Origin: Nematostella vectensis
Lineage: Eukaryota > Cnidaria > Anthozoa > Actiniaria > Edwardsiidae
Assembly (NCBI RefSeq): GCF_932526225.1
Contig: NC_064036.1
Span: 17,196,953-17,260,952, forward strand
Reading direction: 5' to 3'
DNA length: 64,000 nucleotides
In this document: piece by piece, positions 46,101 to 59,400 of the stretch
How positions within the stretch are numbered: position 1 is the first letter of the stretch
Layout of the letters: each line of letters begins with the position of its first letter
Notes under the pieces: model-generated
The model's database searches: none
Told to the model about the DNA's origin: nothing
What the model saw: the letters and a program-made list of their open reading frames with translations, nothing else
Made by a program: the position numbers and the translations under genes

Positions 46101-49100
46101 ATTACCTTATTTTTAATGACCGTTTTGTCTATAGGCCAGACAAAGTGATGATCTATCACTACAAGTCCAGACACTGGATGCAGAAAAACGTTCATTACAA
46201 TCTCTTGTCAGCTCCCAGGAAAAGCAAGTTGCAGATCTCTCTGTCAAGGTACTTAGAGACAACTCTTATTATGCGATGGTGTATCCAGTGCTTAACATTC
46301 AAATGACCTGGTTTGCAGCTTGAGAAGTCAAGTGAGCGGTGCAGGCTGATGGAACAACAGTTGCAGATGGAGCAGAGCAAAAGCACAGGTGAGGAATGGT
46401 ATGGTAGATAGAAAGATATGATGGTTAAGTACAGCTAGTACACTTTAATATAACACCATAAATATTAAGTCAGCTGCAGTGTAACATCAATGTAATATAT
46501 GAACATACGTTTTGTAGGCTACAGAAAATGTATAAAGCCCTACTAAACGATCTGCCAGCTGGCCTACTTCATTTGCATAGAAACCACAAAGTATAGATTA
46601 TAAGAATATTTTGATGATACAGTATAAACAGTGTTTAGAAGCCCTACTACAGTATCAATGTGCTAGCCACAAAACAGTATCTATAGAAACACCCCAGGAT
46701 TGTTGTACAGTGGAATCTGCTTAAAACGAACCTCTATATAACGAAGTACTCGTTACGACAAGCAATTCCCTTACTTCAGCCCAGCCAATATTACAGTCAA
46801 ATGTATGGGACAGAACCTCGATATTACGAACCCTGGATATAACAAACATATTTCCCTAGTCCCATGACACTTCATTAACTGTGGTTCTACTGTACCATGT
46901 TGGTCGAGAAAGATGTAGTGTCTTGTGGGCTGTATATACTTTTATGTCAATGTTAACTCTCCCTGGCCTGTTTTAATCACAGAGTTAACTACCAAGTTCC
47001 AGTACAGCTCCCAGAGCAGCTCCTCTGCGAAGCAGGAGGCAGATGCCCTGAAAGATGAGGTGAAAGCGCTGACACAGCAGCTCTTACGGCAGCATGATGC
47101 TTCTCTCGACAGTAGGGTAGGTACTCTAGAATGGCATGGAATTACAGTGGTACGTACCACCAGGACCGTCAAGTGGTCGTTAATAGAGGTGCCTAAATGC
47201 ATTGGGTGGCTACTTAAAGGAGGTGTGTTAATACAGTGGGGGCCGGTTAATAGAGGTACTACATGTTTTTATAAAAATTAATTTATGATTCTATTGAAAT
47301 TTTGATGATTGAAATTTTATCACTTTTATGTGGATGGGAGCGTATTATTACATAGGTAATTTCCATCTTATCTTGTTACTATCAGAAGACCAATATCACG
47401 GACACCTTTTATAAACCTAAACACTTGTTTACCCTTACCTGGTAGTCCAAGTACGAAAAGCTTATCATGAACATTCGTGGTGAGATGGAGCGTGAGCGAG
47501 AGAAGATGTCGTCAGAGAGACACACACTGGCAAGTCAGCTTGAACAGGCAACTCGAGAAAACAAAGACCTCAACTCACTCCTTAGGAACAGAGATGAGGT
47601 GAGCCTCCTGAATGTTTTAGTAGCCATGATCCCTTTGAAAAGTAAGCTACCTAAGAAGGACTCAATTCGAAATAATATAAATTATGTTTTGTATAATTAG
47701 AACCTGGGTTCTTGAAAAAGCATACTTTGGCCTCCGGAAAAAATAAGCGGCGCAGAGCTCTTCTCTGTCGTGCCTGTTCTTCTTACCAATCAGTTCCAGG
47801 TTTTGTTTCCCAGGTCTGGCGCAAAGTGGTTTTCGGCTTTGCTTAGTGTTTTTCGGCAGGTTGTGAGGTTTTCCACCCTAACCAAAGGCAAAGATATTTT
47901 AACCCTAAGCTGTGTTGCGTGTTGAGATATATGACGTAAGGCGGCAGTCTGAGGCATCATCATTCTACTCGACCATGCTGTTTTTATCTCAGTTGGAACA
48001 AGTGCGATAGCTACCCAGATCCCTGCCAAAAAAATACTATAAGCAGCGACACTTATATTTTAAATAGCATGGTTTTTTTCTACACCGAAAAATGTTAAAA
48101 TAAATTTTCCTCTTTGCTTTCTGGAATTCAGGATTCTGAACCATGTGAATGGCAATAAAAGCACACGGCGTTTAATAGATTCCGTCCCTAAAGAACTAAT
48201 GATATTTGCCAGGAACTGAGCAGTCTCCGCCAAGAGCTGTCCAATGTGAGCACGACTGGAACCAAGGCCTCCACTGCGCTGGAGTTCGAGAGTAAGATCC
48301 GTGGAAGCCTGGAGGCGAGGACAAATCACTTGGAGTCCGAACTCACGAGAGCCTGGGAGCATAACAAGGAGTTGACGACAGCAGTGAGCAACCTTGAGGC
48401 GAACAAGAGGCACTTGGAAGTCGAGCTGGATAGGGTAAGGTTTTTAACAAGTGGGAGGACTCAAAAGAGATTTTTCTACTCGTAAAGTATGTAACAGCTC
48501 CCGCATGAGAGAGGGAATTTCTATCTCCTCCTCCCCCCTAAAATGCAGGGAATTGGAAGTTCGGGGGGGGGGGGGGGGGGGATGGCATGTCTTTCATGTC
48601 TTGGCGAATTTGAAGGGGGTAAAACTCCATGTACCTGACAAACATTTCAATTCAGTTTCATTGCAGTCTATGGGGTGAAAATTACGTGTGGTGATGGGCG
48701 GTGTTGAGATGGAAATTACACATATGAATATCGCGCCAAAGTGGTGTATGTAAAAATTAAAATCGTATCTGTTGTGTTGTTAGAAAACCCAGCAGGTCCG
48801 GCAGGCGGAGAGTACCCTGCAACGTCGACAGGCCGAGCACACCGCCCTAGTGGTCAGCAAAGATACAGCCCAACAACAGGCAGACGAAGCCGAGGCCAAG
48901 GTACCCCGGACAAGTAGCAAATAAAGGTCACTGCCCATTAGCCAGCAGTGACAAGCAATCAGATCTTTAGATATATAAATATGGGTAGCCTATTGTTTCA
49001 AAGGTTTGCGAAGACTTACAGTGAAACAGTCCACAAATGGGTTTGAAGCAATTCAGAGTTATACGTATTTTGTTCGCATTTTAGCTGGCGGCACTAAATG

Positions 49101-52100
49101 GGTAGTCTATTGTTTCAAAGGTTTGCCAAGACTTACAGTGAAACAGTCCACAAATGGGTTTGAAGCAATTCAGAGTTATACGTATTTTGTTCGCATTTTA
49201 GCTGGCGGCACTAAATAAGATCTTTAGATATACATATATGGATAGCATATTGTATCAAAGATTTGCGAAGACTTACAGTGAAACAGTCCACAAATGGGTT
49301 TGAAGCAATTCAGAGTTATACGTATTTTGTTCGCATTTTAGCTGGCGGCACTTCGCAAAGAATACGAGAATGTGATTGGCGAGCTAGAGAAAACCCAGGC
49401 GGACTTGAAAACAGCGAGCGAACAACTGATGGAGATGCACATGAAGAACGAGGAGAACGACAAACTGAGGGGCCATCTGCAGGAGGAGGAGGCAATCAAG
49501 TACGTCAGGCAACGACGTCATGCTAGCTTGTGACGCAATGATAAGAAGTCATGCTCGCGTACATCACGCGTCTCACACATCGACGTGACGTCATGCTAGC
49601 TTGTCACATGTTACTCAGCTTGTCACGCAACAACGTCATGCTACCTTGTCACGCAATGATAAGAAGTCATGCTCGCTTACATCACGCATCTCACACATCG
49701 ACGTGACGTCATGCTAGCTTGTCACACATTTTACTCAGCTTGTCACGCGACCACGTCATGCTAGCGTATCACGCAATGATAAGAAGTCATGCTTGCGCAA
49801 GTCACGCATCTCACACATCGACATGACGTTATGCTAGCTTGTCACACAATGATAAGAAGTCATGCTTGCGCAAGTCCGCATCTCACGCAACGATATGACG
49901 TCATGCTAGCTTGCCACACGTGTTACTCAGCTTGTCACACAACGTCGTGACGTCATGCTAGCTTTTCACGCATGTCACACAAGGATTTGATATCCTGCTC
50001 GCGTTAAACACTTGCAACGTAGTGGTATGACGTCATACTTACCTGTTGCGCATGACAAACAACGATATGATGTCGTGTGAGTTTGTTAGGCATGGTACGC
50101 AAGGATATGATATTATGCTTGTTACGAACATAACGCCAAGACAACTGTTATTTCTAGGCTTCAATTCAGATTAGAGCTTGACATTGACTGTTTTTTTTTT
50201 TCTTAGGGGAATCCAGCAGCAGACAGTACAAGAGCTGGAGCGGCAAGTTGGCCTGCTTCAGGAACGAAACAACGCCCTTCAGCGCACTGTTAAGGAACAC
50301 GAGACCCTCATGGATAAGCTGAAACAAAAGATCGTCAGATCCACGGACCAGGTAAGAATTTGCGTCATGGGGTAGACACATGCGAGTCTAGGTATACCCT
50401 CATTGATAAGCTGAAACAAAAGATCGTCAGATCCACGGACCAGGTAAGAATTTGCGTCATAGGGTAGACACATGCGTGTTCTAGGATATACCCTAATGGA
50501 TAAGCTGAAACAAAAGATCGTCAGATCCACGGACCAGGTAAGAATTTGCGTCATGGGGTAGACACATGCGAGTCTAGGTATATCCTCATTGATAAGCTGC
50601 AACAAAAGATCGTCAGATCCACGGACCAGGTAAGAATTTGCGTCATAGGATAGACACATGCTAGTCTAGGTATACCCTCATTGATAAGCTGAAACAAAAG
50701 ATCGTCAGATCCACGGACCAGGTAAGAATTTGCGTCATGGGGTAGACACATGCGAGTCTAGGTATACCCTCATTGATAAGCTGAAACAAAAGATCGTCAG
50801 ATCCACGGACCAGGTAAGAATTTGCGTCATAGGGTAGACACATGCGTGTTCTAGGATATACCCTAATGGATAAGCTGAAACAAAAGATCGTCAGATCCAC
50901 GGACCAGGTAAGAATTTGCGTCATAGGATAGACACATGCTAGTCTAGGTATACCCTCATGGATAAGCTGAAACAAAAGATCGTCAGATCCACGGACCAGG
51001 TAAGAATTTGCGTCATAGGGTAGACACATGCGTGTTCTAGGGTATACCCTAATGGATAAGATAAACATGTTCGTCATAGGGTATATCGTCAAGCCTCGTA
51101 GGGAGAAGTAGCGACACGTTGTTTTCCTCAACATCTTACTTTACAGCATTCGATTCCGAAGATTTTTTAAAATTATTTGTGTGTTTTGATAGCAAAAAGA
51201 GAAAGAAAATGAGACAAAGACGCTAGCAGAACGGATGAACGAAGTTTTCCAAGAAAACGAAATGCTTAGAAAGGAGTTAATAGCAGCGGCAGATCGGATC
51301 GATAACCTGCAACGGCGCAGCGACGAGAAGAAAACCAAAACGCAAGCGAAAGTACAAGCCCTCAGGTAGCAACAAAGTGCCTGTCCTTATTAGATTGTTT
51401 CAGTTATTCTCCCCGATTTAATTTAGAGCCTGTTAGAAAACTATTCTTATCATGGTTGAAGATCCAACGCTCTTTTCCTTGGACCGTAACAAATCTAGCC
51501 GGATTGATCCCCTGTCCTGTAGGTTGCAAAGAATTCTGGTCCCCGAGCATGAAAGCTGTGTTATATCAATAGATGACAGATCTTCTGATTTGTTCTCACA
51601 GGGATCATTTCGCCCGCGAGAAGCGCAGTCTCGAATCAACGGTGTTGAGCCTGCAGAGTCGACTCGAGTTGAGCCTGGAGCGGGTTGTGAAGGAGGAGGA
51701 ATGGGAAAATACCACGGCTACCACCATCAAGACCCTGCAGCAGGAACGAGCTGACCTGCTTACAAGGTACACGCATCTAGGCGCTGCTACTTATCGATAC
51801 AAGCAGCTTAAGCACAACTGCCGGTACTTATTGATATCCAAGGCATCTAAGTGTACTCCATGTATTGACATAGGTAACCCATTTATCTGGGACTTGTTTT
51901 TACTAAAACATGTGTCTAGGCGCAGCTATTTATAGATACAGGCTGCTAAGCACAACTACCGCCACCTATTGATATCCGAGGCATCTAATGCATCCATGTA
52001 TTGACATAGGTAACCCATTTATCTGGGACAGGTTTTAACTAATACATGTGTCTAGGTGCAGCTATGCATGAAAAAGATAACCCAAGGATATGCAGGCACC

Positions 52101-53429
52101 ATATATATGAATCACGCGGACGTTAAGGAACTTTTACTAACCAGACATCTATTTTAATTTACGTCATATGGTTAGCGAGCTCATTGCCATGTGATCACAT
52201 CTCAGGTTAACGGACGGCGAGGAGCTTATACGCGAGTACCAACGTCAAACGCGCCAGAGCGAGGCTCGGGCGGCCATGTTAGACAAAGAGAACATTGAGC
52301 TTCAGAGCAGAATCAACGTGCTGCTGCGAGACAAGAGCGAGCTAAGCCGCCAGCTCACCACTAAAAACAGGGTAAGAATGTCCTCAGGCGGTGGAGAATT
52401 AGTGTGTACAATCTGCTAATATATAACAGATCAAAACAGTCATGTTTCTATTTGTTTTGCTTCCCATTAAGTGGGCATCAAGGCTGCTGGATTTCCCCGA
52501 AACCGTGGATAAACTCATAGATTATTTGTTAGTAAACTTAGTTACTTACTTTTAAATTTCACCCCCAAAAAGATGTTATGATAGAAAAGCACAGGACATC
52601 TATACCACTTCAAGTGACTGTTTCTATTCGTTGCACTAAGGGGATCCAAACTCTATAGAATAGCCACCCAATCCACAAGGGCACCCAAGTTTCGGTCAAA
52701 TATCTGTTCGGAAGCAAGGTCACCTACGGATTTCGGGGTTGGCCTAGAAATGTCTACTTTTTTCGGAATTTGTATTTCTAGATCACCTATGTTTCTCGGG
52801 AAGAGAGCTGGATCACCTATGTTTTTCGGAGTTGCTTTTGTTACCAACATCACCATTTCTATATTGTATATAAATGACTGCAAACGAATAAAAACGGTAT
52901 CTTAACTCATTAGGCCGGTTGTGAAATTTTCGTCGTTGGGTGCCCTTGAATCAAGCAAAACTGGATTCACACTTGCGCCGAACTCAGCATTCGATAGAAG
53001 ATAAATATAAGGGTGAATACATAGCTAGTACGTCTCAGACCTTGAATTTCATGGTTTATGTACAGGAAATGATGATTGGGGTTAAACGGGTTAAACGTGG
53101 ATTTATTTGTCTTTTTTTTTCTTTTACAGTCGCTTGTCACCAGTCCTTTGAACAGCCCACAACAGAATGGCCCAATTGACTCGCAAATTCTGATGAGTGC
53201 ATTAGCGCGCCTCCACCAGCCCGAACTGGATCGGACCCTCTCCTCCCCTGACCTCTACTCCCCAGAGGACAGGTCCCCCCTGAACAGATCCATCAACCCG
53301 ACACTCAACATGAACAATAACTACATCAGTCCTGAACGGCGCACGCCTCTCTCACGTTCCACAGGGAGCGGCAGTGGCCCAACAGGCTCTGGGGGTAGAC
53401 TTGGTTTGAGCACTCGGTCACAGAGCTGA
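40136..53429 (+). CDS. Long coiled-coil protein, 22 exons
   Basis: Exons: 40136-40162, 40883-41606, 42115-42266, 43577-43708, 43880-43993, 44139-44176, 44590-44782, 45022-45114, 45200-45325, 45589-45720, 46135-46248, 46319-46388, 46983-47116, 47446-47598, 48213-48434, 48784-48900, 49342-49499, 50207-50351, 51193-51365, 51602-51766, 52206-52371, 53130-53429. All GT-AG, phases consistent; 1215 residues. After a short N-terminal segment (TTIPVEHKLRYIWRQLTRAE), nearly the whole protein is heptad-rich coiled coil with Glu/Lys/Gln bias. A non-coil patch (EGICDMLMEAGLTQVAKD) lies in exon 2. The last 100 residues are Ser/Pro/Asn-rich and probably disordered (SPEDRSPLNRS, SRSTGSGSG). No signal peptide or membrane segment, so probably cytoplasmic or centrosomal scaffolding. 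I cannot name the orthologue; a CCDC150-type protein is an untested guess. The start in exon 1 is the least certain part. Exons 17 and 18 carry tandemly copied splice sites. Confidence 0.88.
46706..46894. mobile_element. Short MITE-like element, Tc1/mariner-type ends
   Basis: Begins TACAGTGGAATC and ends with the inverse of TACAGTAGAACC, within TA. Interior AACCTCTATATAACGAAG is reminiscent of mariner-type MITEs. In intron 12 of the coiled-coil gene. Confidence 0.55.
48985..49352 (+). repeat. Three tandem copies of coiled-coil gene exon 17 acceptor
   Basis: The unit (117-140 bp) contains AAGACTTACAGTGAAACAGT and ends ATTTTGTTCGCATTTTAG|CTGGCGGCACT. The last 11 bases are the start of exon 17. 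Decoy acceptors precede 49085 and 49202; the true one precedes 49342. After the copied exon start, decoys read AAATGGGTAG or AAATAAG. Confidence 0.95.
49500..50115 (+). repeat. Degenerate tandem repeat with CATGCTAGCTTGTCACGCAA
   Basis: About five copies of a roughly 110-130 bp unit (GATAAGAAGTCATGCT, ATCTCACACATCGACGTGAC) fill intron 17 of the coiled-coil gene, starting within 20 bases of the exon 17 donor. Confidence 0.8.
50310..51080 (+). repeat. 92-bp minisatellite copying coiled-coil gene exon 18 donor
   Basis: The unit joins the last ~42 bases of exon 18 (encoding DKLKQKIVRSTDQ) to the donor GTAAGAATTTGCGTCAT and about 30 further intron bases. Seven decoy donors follow the true one at 50352; all keep CAG|GTAAGA. 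Reading past the true donor gives VRICVMG and a stop. Confidence 0.96.
51764..52070 (+). repeat. About 140-bp repeat beginning at the exon 20 donor
   Basis: Two and a bit copies of a unit with CTAGGCGCAGCTATTTATAG, CTTATTGATATCC and TATTGACATAGGTAACCCAT. The first copy starts at the splice donor, but the donor itself is not well conserved in the later copies. Confidence 0.75.
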
Positions 53430-54758
53430 CAGCCAGTACAGGAATACAAACTTGTGTTAGGTTTATAATCCTTTAGTTTATCAGAGACGTTAGCCAGGCA
53501 AGAGAGTAGAAGTCTGAGGCCCCTTTAACACTTTGCTGGCCTTATTTTTGACCTCTCAAAATTCGTAATTATTTCTCGTTCACATTGAACCGTGCAAATT
53601 TTTCGCAATTCACACGGGTCTCATTCAGTTTAGGTTTCTCTTTTTTCGTCCAGCGTTCCAGCTAGGGCAAGTCCCGTCGAAAATTCGACTGGCCTAAAAC
53701 TCTTATAGAAAGTTTGGCTTGGCTTTTGGCAGACTCTGGTCTTACGGCTTTGGATTCAGAAACCTTTATATCCTGGTGTTCAAGCAATTTTCTTCCTGTT
53801 TATAGTATTCTCCTTGCAAAGCTTTCTGTATCAACCAATGACACAAAAGAAAGCTTTGCGAGGAGATTGATTCAAAGAGAATCTAACCAAAAGTATGGAG
53901 TGATAATATTTATTATTGTGTGTATTTTGAGTGCTATTTTAATTTATAATCGTGTGAAAGTACAAACGTTTTATATATTTAAGCATTCGCTTACAGATTT
54001 ATAATTATGGCATAGCTATTGAATTATTTTGTACAGCTAAAGAACAATAAATACATATATAAGTTTTTATACCAAATTCCAAGGTATTTTCCCAATAAAA
54101 TATTTCTTTCATAGAATCTCAATATTTGCGTTTTGTTGCGTTCGCGAGAAACTACTATTCGCCCGTTCAATGTTCAAAGCGTTTTTGCTTATACACGAAC
54201 CATTCTATCAATGCCATAAGTTTCTTCCAATATTTCCCTGGACTTTGGTTAAGGTGATGCGCAGACATAGCTTACTATATGAAATTAGTACGGAAGTAGG
54301 TCCCCCCTCCAAACAAAATACCAGCTACAGTAAATATAGGGGAGAATGTTTTTTGTAAAGTGTAGTTCCAGAAAATATCCATACCCCCCCCATTGAGGGG
54401 ATTGGAAATTCCTGGGGGTGGGGGTCAAACGCCCAGGAATTTCCAGAGGGGAGGAGGGTAAAATGTATGTGTTTTTTTAGGGGGTTGGAAATTGGAAATA
54501 ATAGGGGTATGGGTATTACCTGAGCCCAGTAGCGTTTATCCTTAGCATTTCTGTTATAAATCACGCCCCTACCTTTTCCACAAAAGAAAACAGAAAAAAA
54601 AACAATTGTGCTAGTAAATAAAAGAAGCACACACGAGAAGAACAAACACCAAGAATAAGAGCAAGAGACCAACAATCATTATAGCTGTGCATTAAGTTAT
54701 ATTTATGTATTGCATATAAATGTGTACAGCCTCAAAATGAAACCCCACTGCCCCTTAT
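53430..54758. other. 3' UTR of the coiled-coil gene and spacer
   Basis: AATAAA at 54046-54051 is a likely polyadenylation signal. A hairpin at about 53808-53877 (CTCCTTGCAAAGCTTTCT against AGAAAGCTTTGCGAGGAG, one wobble) lies in the UTR. A 96-codon frame at 53714-54004 is not called. Beyond 54100 nothing was recognised. Confidence 0.45.
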
Positions 54759-54759
54759 G

Positions 54760-55770
54760 ATGGGTAGCATGCAGTCGTTATGACGGGTAGCATACAGTCG
54801 TTATGATGGGTAGCATACAGTCGTTATGACGGGTAACATACAGTCGTTATGATGGGTAACATACAGTCGTTATGATGGGTAGCATACAGTCGTTATGACG
54901 GGTAGCATACAGTCGTTATGATGGGTAGCATACAGTCGTCATGACGGGTAGCATACAGTCGTTATGATGGGTAGCATACAGTCGTTATGACGGGTAGCAT
55001 ACAGTCGTTATGACGGGTAGCATACAGTCGTTATGACGGGTAGCATACAGTCGTTATGATGGGTAGCATACAGTCGTAATGATGGGTAGCATACAGTCGT
55101 TATGATGGGTAGCATACAGTCGTTATGACGGGTAGCATACAGTCGTTATGACGGGTAGCATACAGTCGTTATGATGGATAGCATACAGTCGTTATGACGG
55201 GTAGCATACAGTCGTTATAATGGGTAGCATACAGTCGTAATGATGGGTAGCATACAGTCGTTATGATGGGTAGCATACAGTCGTTATGACGGGTAGCATA
55301 CAGTCGTTATAACGGGTAGCATACAGTCGTTATGATGGGTAGCATACAGTCGTTATGACGGGTAGCATACAGTCGTTATGATGGGTAGCATACAGTCGTT
55401 ATGACGGGTAGCATACAGTCGTTATGACGGGTAGCATACAGTCGTTATGACGGGTAGCATACAGTCGTTATGACGGGTAGCATACAGTCGTTATGACGGG
55501 TAGCATACAGTCATTATAATGGGTAGCATACAGTCGTTATGACGGGTAGCATACAGTCGTTATGATGGGTAGCATACAGTCGTTATGATGGGTAGCATAC
55601 AGTCGTTATGACGGGTAGCATACAGTCGTTATGATGGGTAACATACAGTCGTTATGATGGGTAGCATACAGTCGTTATGATGGGTAGCATACAGTCGTTA
55701 TGATGGGTAGCATACAGTCGTTATGATGGGTAGCATACAGTCGTTATGATGGGTAGCATACGGTCGTTTG
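54760..55770 (+). repeat. 23-bp satellite, about 43 copies
   Basis: Unit GGGTAGCATACAGTCGTTAT plus GAC or GAT, a single dominant T/C variant alternating along the array. It lies between the converging coiled-coil and SF3B4 genes. Confidence 0.97.
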
Positions 55771-56468
55771 ACAAAAGGTTGCCATCAACCGTCTTTGCAA
55801 CTATGCGACAGGCCCGCATTTAAGCATGGGTAAAAACCACTGAAGAATTTAGCTGCATATATTAGCCACTGCATAACTTTAGACTTAACAATCAACAGTA
55901 TACACCTGATTGTCTTACAACAACCTTACAGTATACACCTGTACAAAACCAAGTGTATAGAGTGGTTTTCAAAATCCTATGCAACAAAATATAATTGTTT
56001 ATGTGTAACAGTCAAGTAGTAGTGTATAGTCAGTGTATTGGTACTAAATAAACTAAATATTATTCCACGGGTTTTTGAAAACCACTCTACTACAATAGAC
56101 TACAATATAAGCGTTTAAATTGTTTAAAAACATTTTACTAGGTTTTGGTAAGACTTTGTACAAAATATGTGTCAAATCCTGGAGGGTTGGCACTATAGCT
56201 CTACAAGCAATGTAGATTTTGATGAGACAAGCTTCCAAGGGGTTGATCAAGAGGTCTAGAAATCTTGAATCTAATCCAATTTCACTTGTTACTTTTGAAA
56301 CATCCACTATGGATGCAAGGGCTATTCATCTGCAATGTCCATGCTGATGAGATGTGTTATGACTTGAATGCAGAAATACAATTATAGCTGTCACTCATGT
56401 TGAACATTCAAGCATATAATCTCCTCTATCTTCTTTACTCTTCTTGTTATCATGGGTTGATGCTTCTT
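55771..56468. other. SF3B4 3' flank, no gene recognised
   Basis: AT-rich. The two pieces AGAGTGGTTTTCAAAATCC (55959-55977) and GTTTTTGAAAACCACTCT (56072-56089) are complementary and could form a hairpin, possibly an old MITE. Confidence 0.4.
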
Positions 56469-59400
56469 CTAAGACTGTTGGTAATTACCTGAATAAGTGC
56501 AATTAAATTGTTAACAATGAATGTATTTTGCTAAAATAAATTATTATTATTCTCTGCAACAATTGAACATTGTTGTAGCCTTTTCCTACTTAACAAGTTT
56601 CCCTTTTGCTTGATATACATATGTATCTATAAAGAATTGCTTAACATTTGAACCCGGACAATTTGAGCAGGTCAAAGAAGGCAAATTACGATGCAATTTT
56701 ACACTCAGAGTGCCAAGTCCCACAATACATTGACTTGTATTCGCAAATTCAAGGAAGTAACAGCTGACACGTTCAATAAATGTATCATTATATTATTGCT
56801 CAATTAAAGGAGTTTGATTGTGGACTGTAATTTTGGAGTTTTTTTTTTGAAAAAAATATACCCGGTTGTACTTCCAAATGTAAACAATAACAAAGGAGTG
56901 ACTGGTTGATACTCTTTGATCAAGTGGAACTCACCTTGATTTGGCGGCATCTGTGGTGGAGGTGGACGCGTTTGTCCAGTCATGCCCCACATCAAGTTGG
57001 GTGGAAATTGTTGCGGCATCATACCAGGCATCATCTGATGTCCCATATGCTGCATGAAAGACATGTCTCCAGGATTCATCATGCCAGGCGGAGGCGGTGC
57101 CATCTGGAAAATTAAACACTTTTTATATAGCAAAGTGCAGGAGTTGCTGTAATTGCCAAGCATGCAGTACCATCTCCACAAATACATGCAATGTTTGGTG
57201 GGGAACACACACCAAACAAACAATATTTTTGTAAGATTACATGTTACTCACCTGCGGATTCTGCATGTGAGGAGGCATCATACCAGAGTTTGACACACCA
57301 GATGAGGGCGGAGGGGGAGGGGGCTGTTCCATGTTAGGGGGCATACCGCCTGGTGGCATTGGAGGAGGCATACCAGGTGGAGGCATCCCACCCATACCAG
57401 GCATACCCATGGGTGGGAAACCAGGGGGGGGCATCATGCCTGGTGGCGGCATTCCTGACAGAGAGATCAGAAATGATAAGTTGGGTGAAAGTCATTGCAA
57501 AAAAAAAAGGGGGAAAATATCAACTAGGTACAGGATAAGGCTTCTGGTATTGTTATAGAATTGTCAAAAAATTGGTCAAACAAAGAATTCACCTACCTTG
57601 TTGAGGAAAACAAACAAATGTTGAGTAAGAGCGCATCTCAATATATACATGCAAAGTTTGGATATAAGTGATGGCATAGATACATGGTGGTCACCATGTA
57701 TTCTGTAAGTGTCACCCTACCTGGCGGGGGCATTGAGTGAGGTGGGGGTGGGGCACCCATAGGGGGGTGGCCAAGCATTCCCACTGGGGGGATCATTGGC
57801 GGGAGACTGGTTGAAGTTTGGATGGGTGGAGCATCGGCGAATAGTTGATGAGGTCTGTCTGCTTGAGCCAGTGGATTCTGAGCAGCGAGAAGACGCTCTG
57901 GAAATAAAAAATAATAGAATCGATCACAATACTAATCTTGGGTGATATTCAAATCAGCTTGTGCATGTTTTGCAATTCACCAATCTTTAATTTTTCAATC
58001 AATAAGTATACTCCCAGGTTATGATATATTGGACTGGGGGGTAAAATACTGTAGACTCCAGGAATATTTTAGACTGCCTTATCATGGCAGATTTGAGTTT
58101 GATGTTGAAACCTAGTTACAATGGTGGAAATTCTGCTCATTGTTTGGTTACAACTATTGTTGGAAGGAAGGTTTGTCTGAGTGTAATCAAAGAGTTGGAT
58201 GCTTTGTATTAGGTATTAATAACACAGTGCACCATTCCTCACCTGCGGCGGAACCGTGCCTCTCTCCCTTGGACTCCTTTTTGAATGCATACGAGACTGT
58301 GATTGGTCGATTACAGAGGTATTGCCCATTCATAGCCTCAATTGCTGCATCTGATGCATCAAAACTCGCAAAGTTGATGAAAGCAAACCCTTTCGAGTTG
58401 CCTGTATCTGAATCTCTCATAATCTGTTAATTTAAATAAATCAAACCAGAAAGTTAGCAAAAAAGATACTTTATAGCTTCCATGAGAGGGCCCCTCCCAT
58501 ATTCAATTTACCTTTCCCTGAATCTAAAAAACAGCTACGAGTAAATATTATTAAAGCCAAATATAGTTGAAAGTCTTGTAACAGTGTCTGTTGTTACCTT
58601 GGGGGTCTGTAGAATGACTCCAAATGCACTGAATGTGTCATACAAGAGCTTTTCATCCACTTCAGTATCAAGGTTGCCAATAAATAGGTTGGCACCGACA
58701 TCCAGGTTCTTATTATGTGCAGAGGCCTAAGGATGATAAATAATGATATGATAACAGACATCCAATACCTTATTGAACACATGCACAGGCCAACACTGAC
58801 TATGTAGCAGGGGCCTGATAAATTTTCCATCTTTTTGAGGCACAAGAGTGAAGCTCAAAAGCCTTAAAATGGTGGAAACATCCAAATTCTATGTGTTCCT
58901 ATATGGCCCATGCAAACAAGGACAATAAGAAATTTATCATAACTGTTTGAGACTTTTAGTTGTTTCTGAGTGCGGCATAGGGGGAGCTAGTAGCATTGTA
59001 GCTGTATAATAAAGTATTTTATTGGTTTGAGTGTGAGGTATGAAGAAGACATTAATCAAGGAATTAATTAAAGCTGCATTGTCACCAGTTTACTTCCGGT
59101 CAATTACGTAACATCATCCGATGATTTTTAACGGAAAACGCGAAAAATATTTCAAAATATTGAAAGCAGTGTGTCTATTGGAAGTTTCTTTGAGGATGTG
59201 ATTGATAATTTAGAGCGGATGGCCTGTTAAATATCTCGGATTTTAATAGATTTTTTTGTCTTTTAATGGTTGAGGTTTCAGACGGACCTCCGGAAGTAAA
59301 CTGGTGACAATGCGGCTTTAAGTTTTAGAGTAGGTGGTGGAGCTTGGTGTGTAGGGGATTGAAGATATTTTATATTATCAGTTTAAATAAAACTTGAATT

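Noticed and set aside
47130..47275. Possible MITE fragment with GGTTAATAGAGGT words
   Set aside because: Only one end could be seen; no inverted partner or target duplication.
53714..54004. 96-codon frame with a hydrophobic C-terminal segment
   Set aside because: Sits in the 3' UTR of the coiled-coil gene, with no domain or upstream signals.
54760..55770. CRISPR-like array of 23-bp repeats
   Set aside because: Units are contiguous with no spacers, and the genome is eukaryotic.
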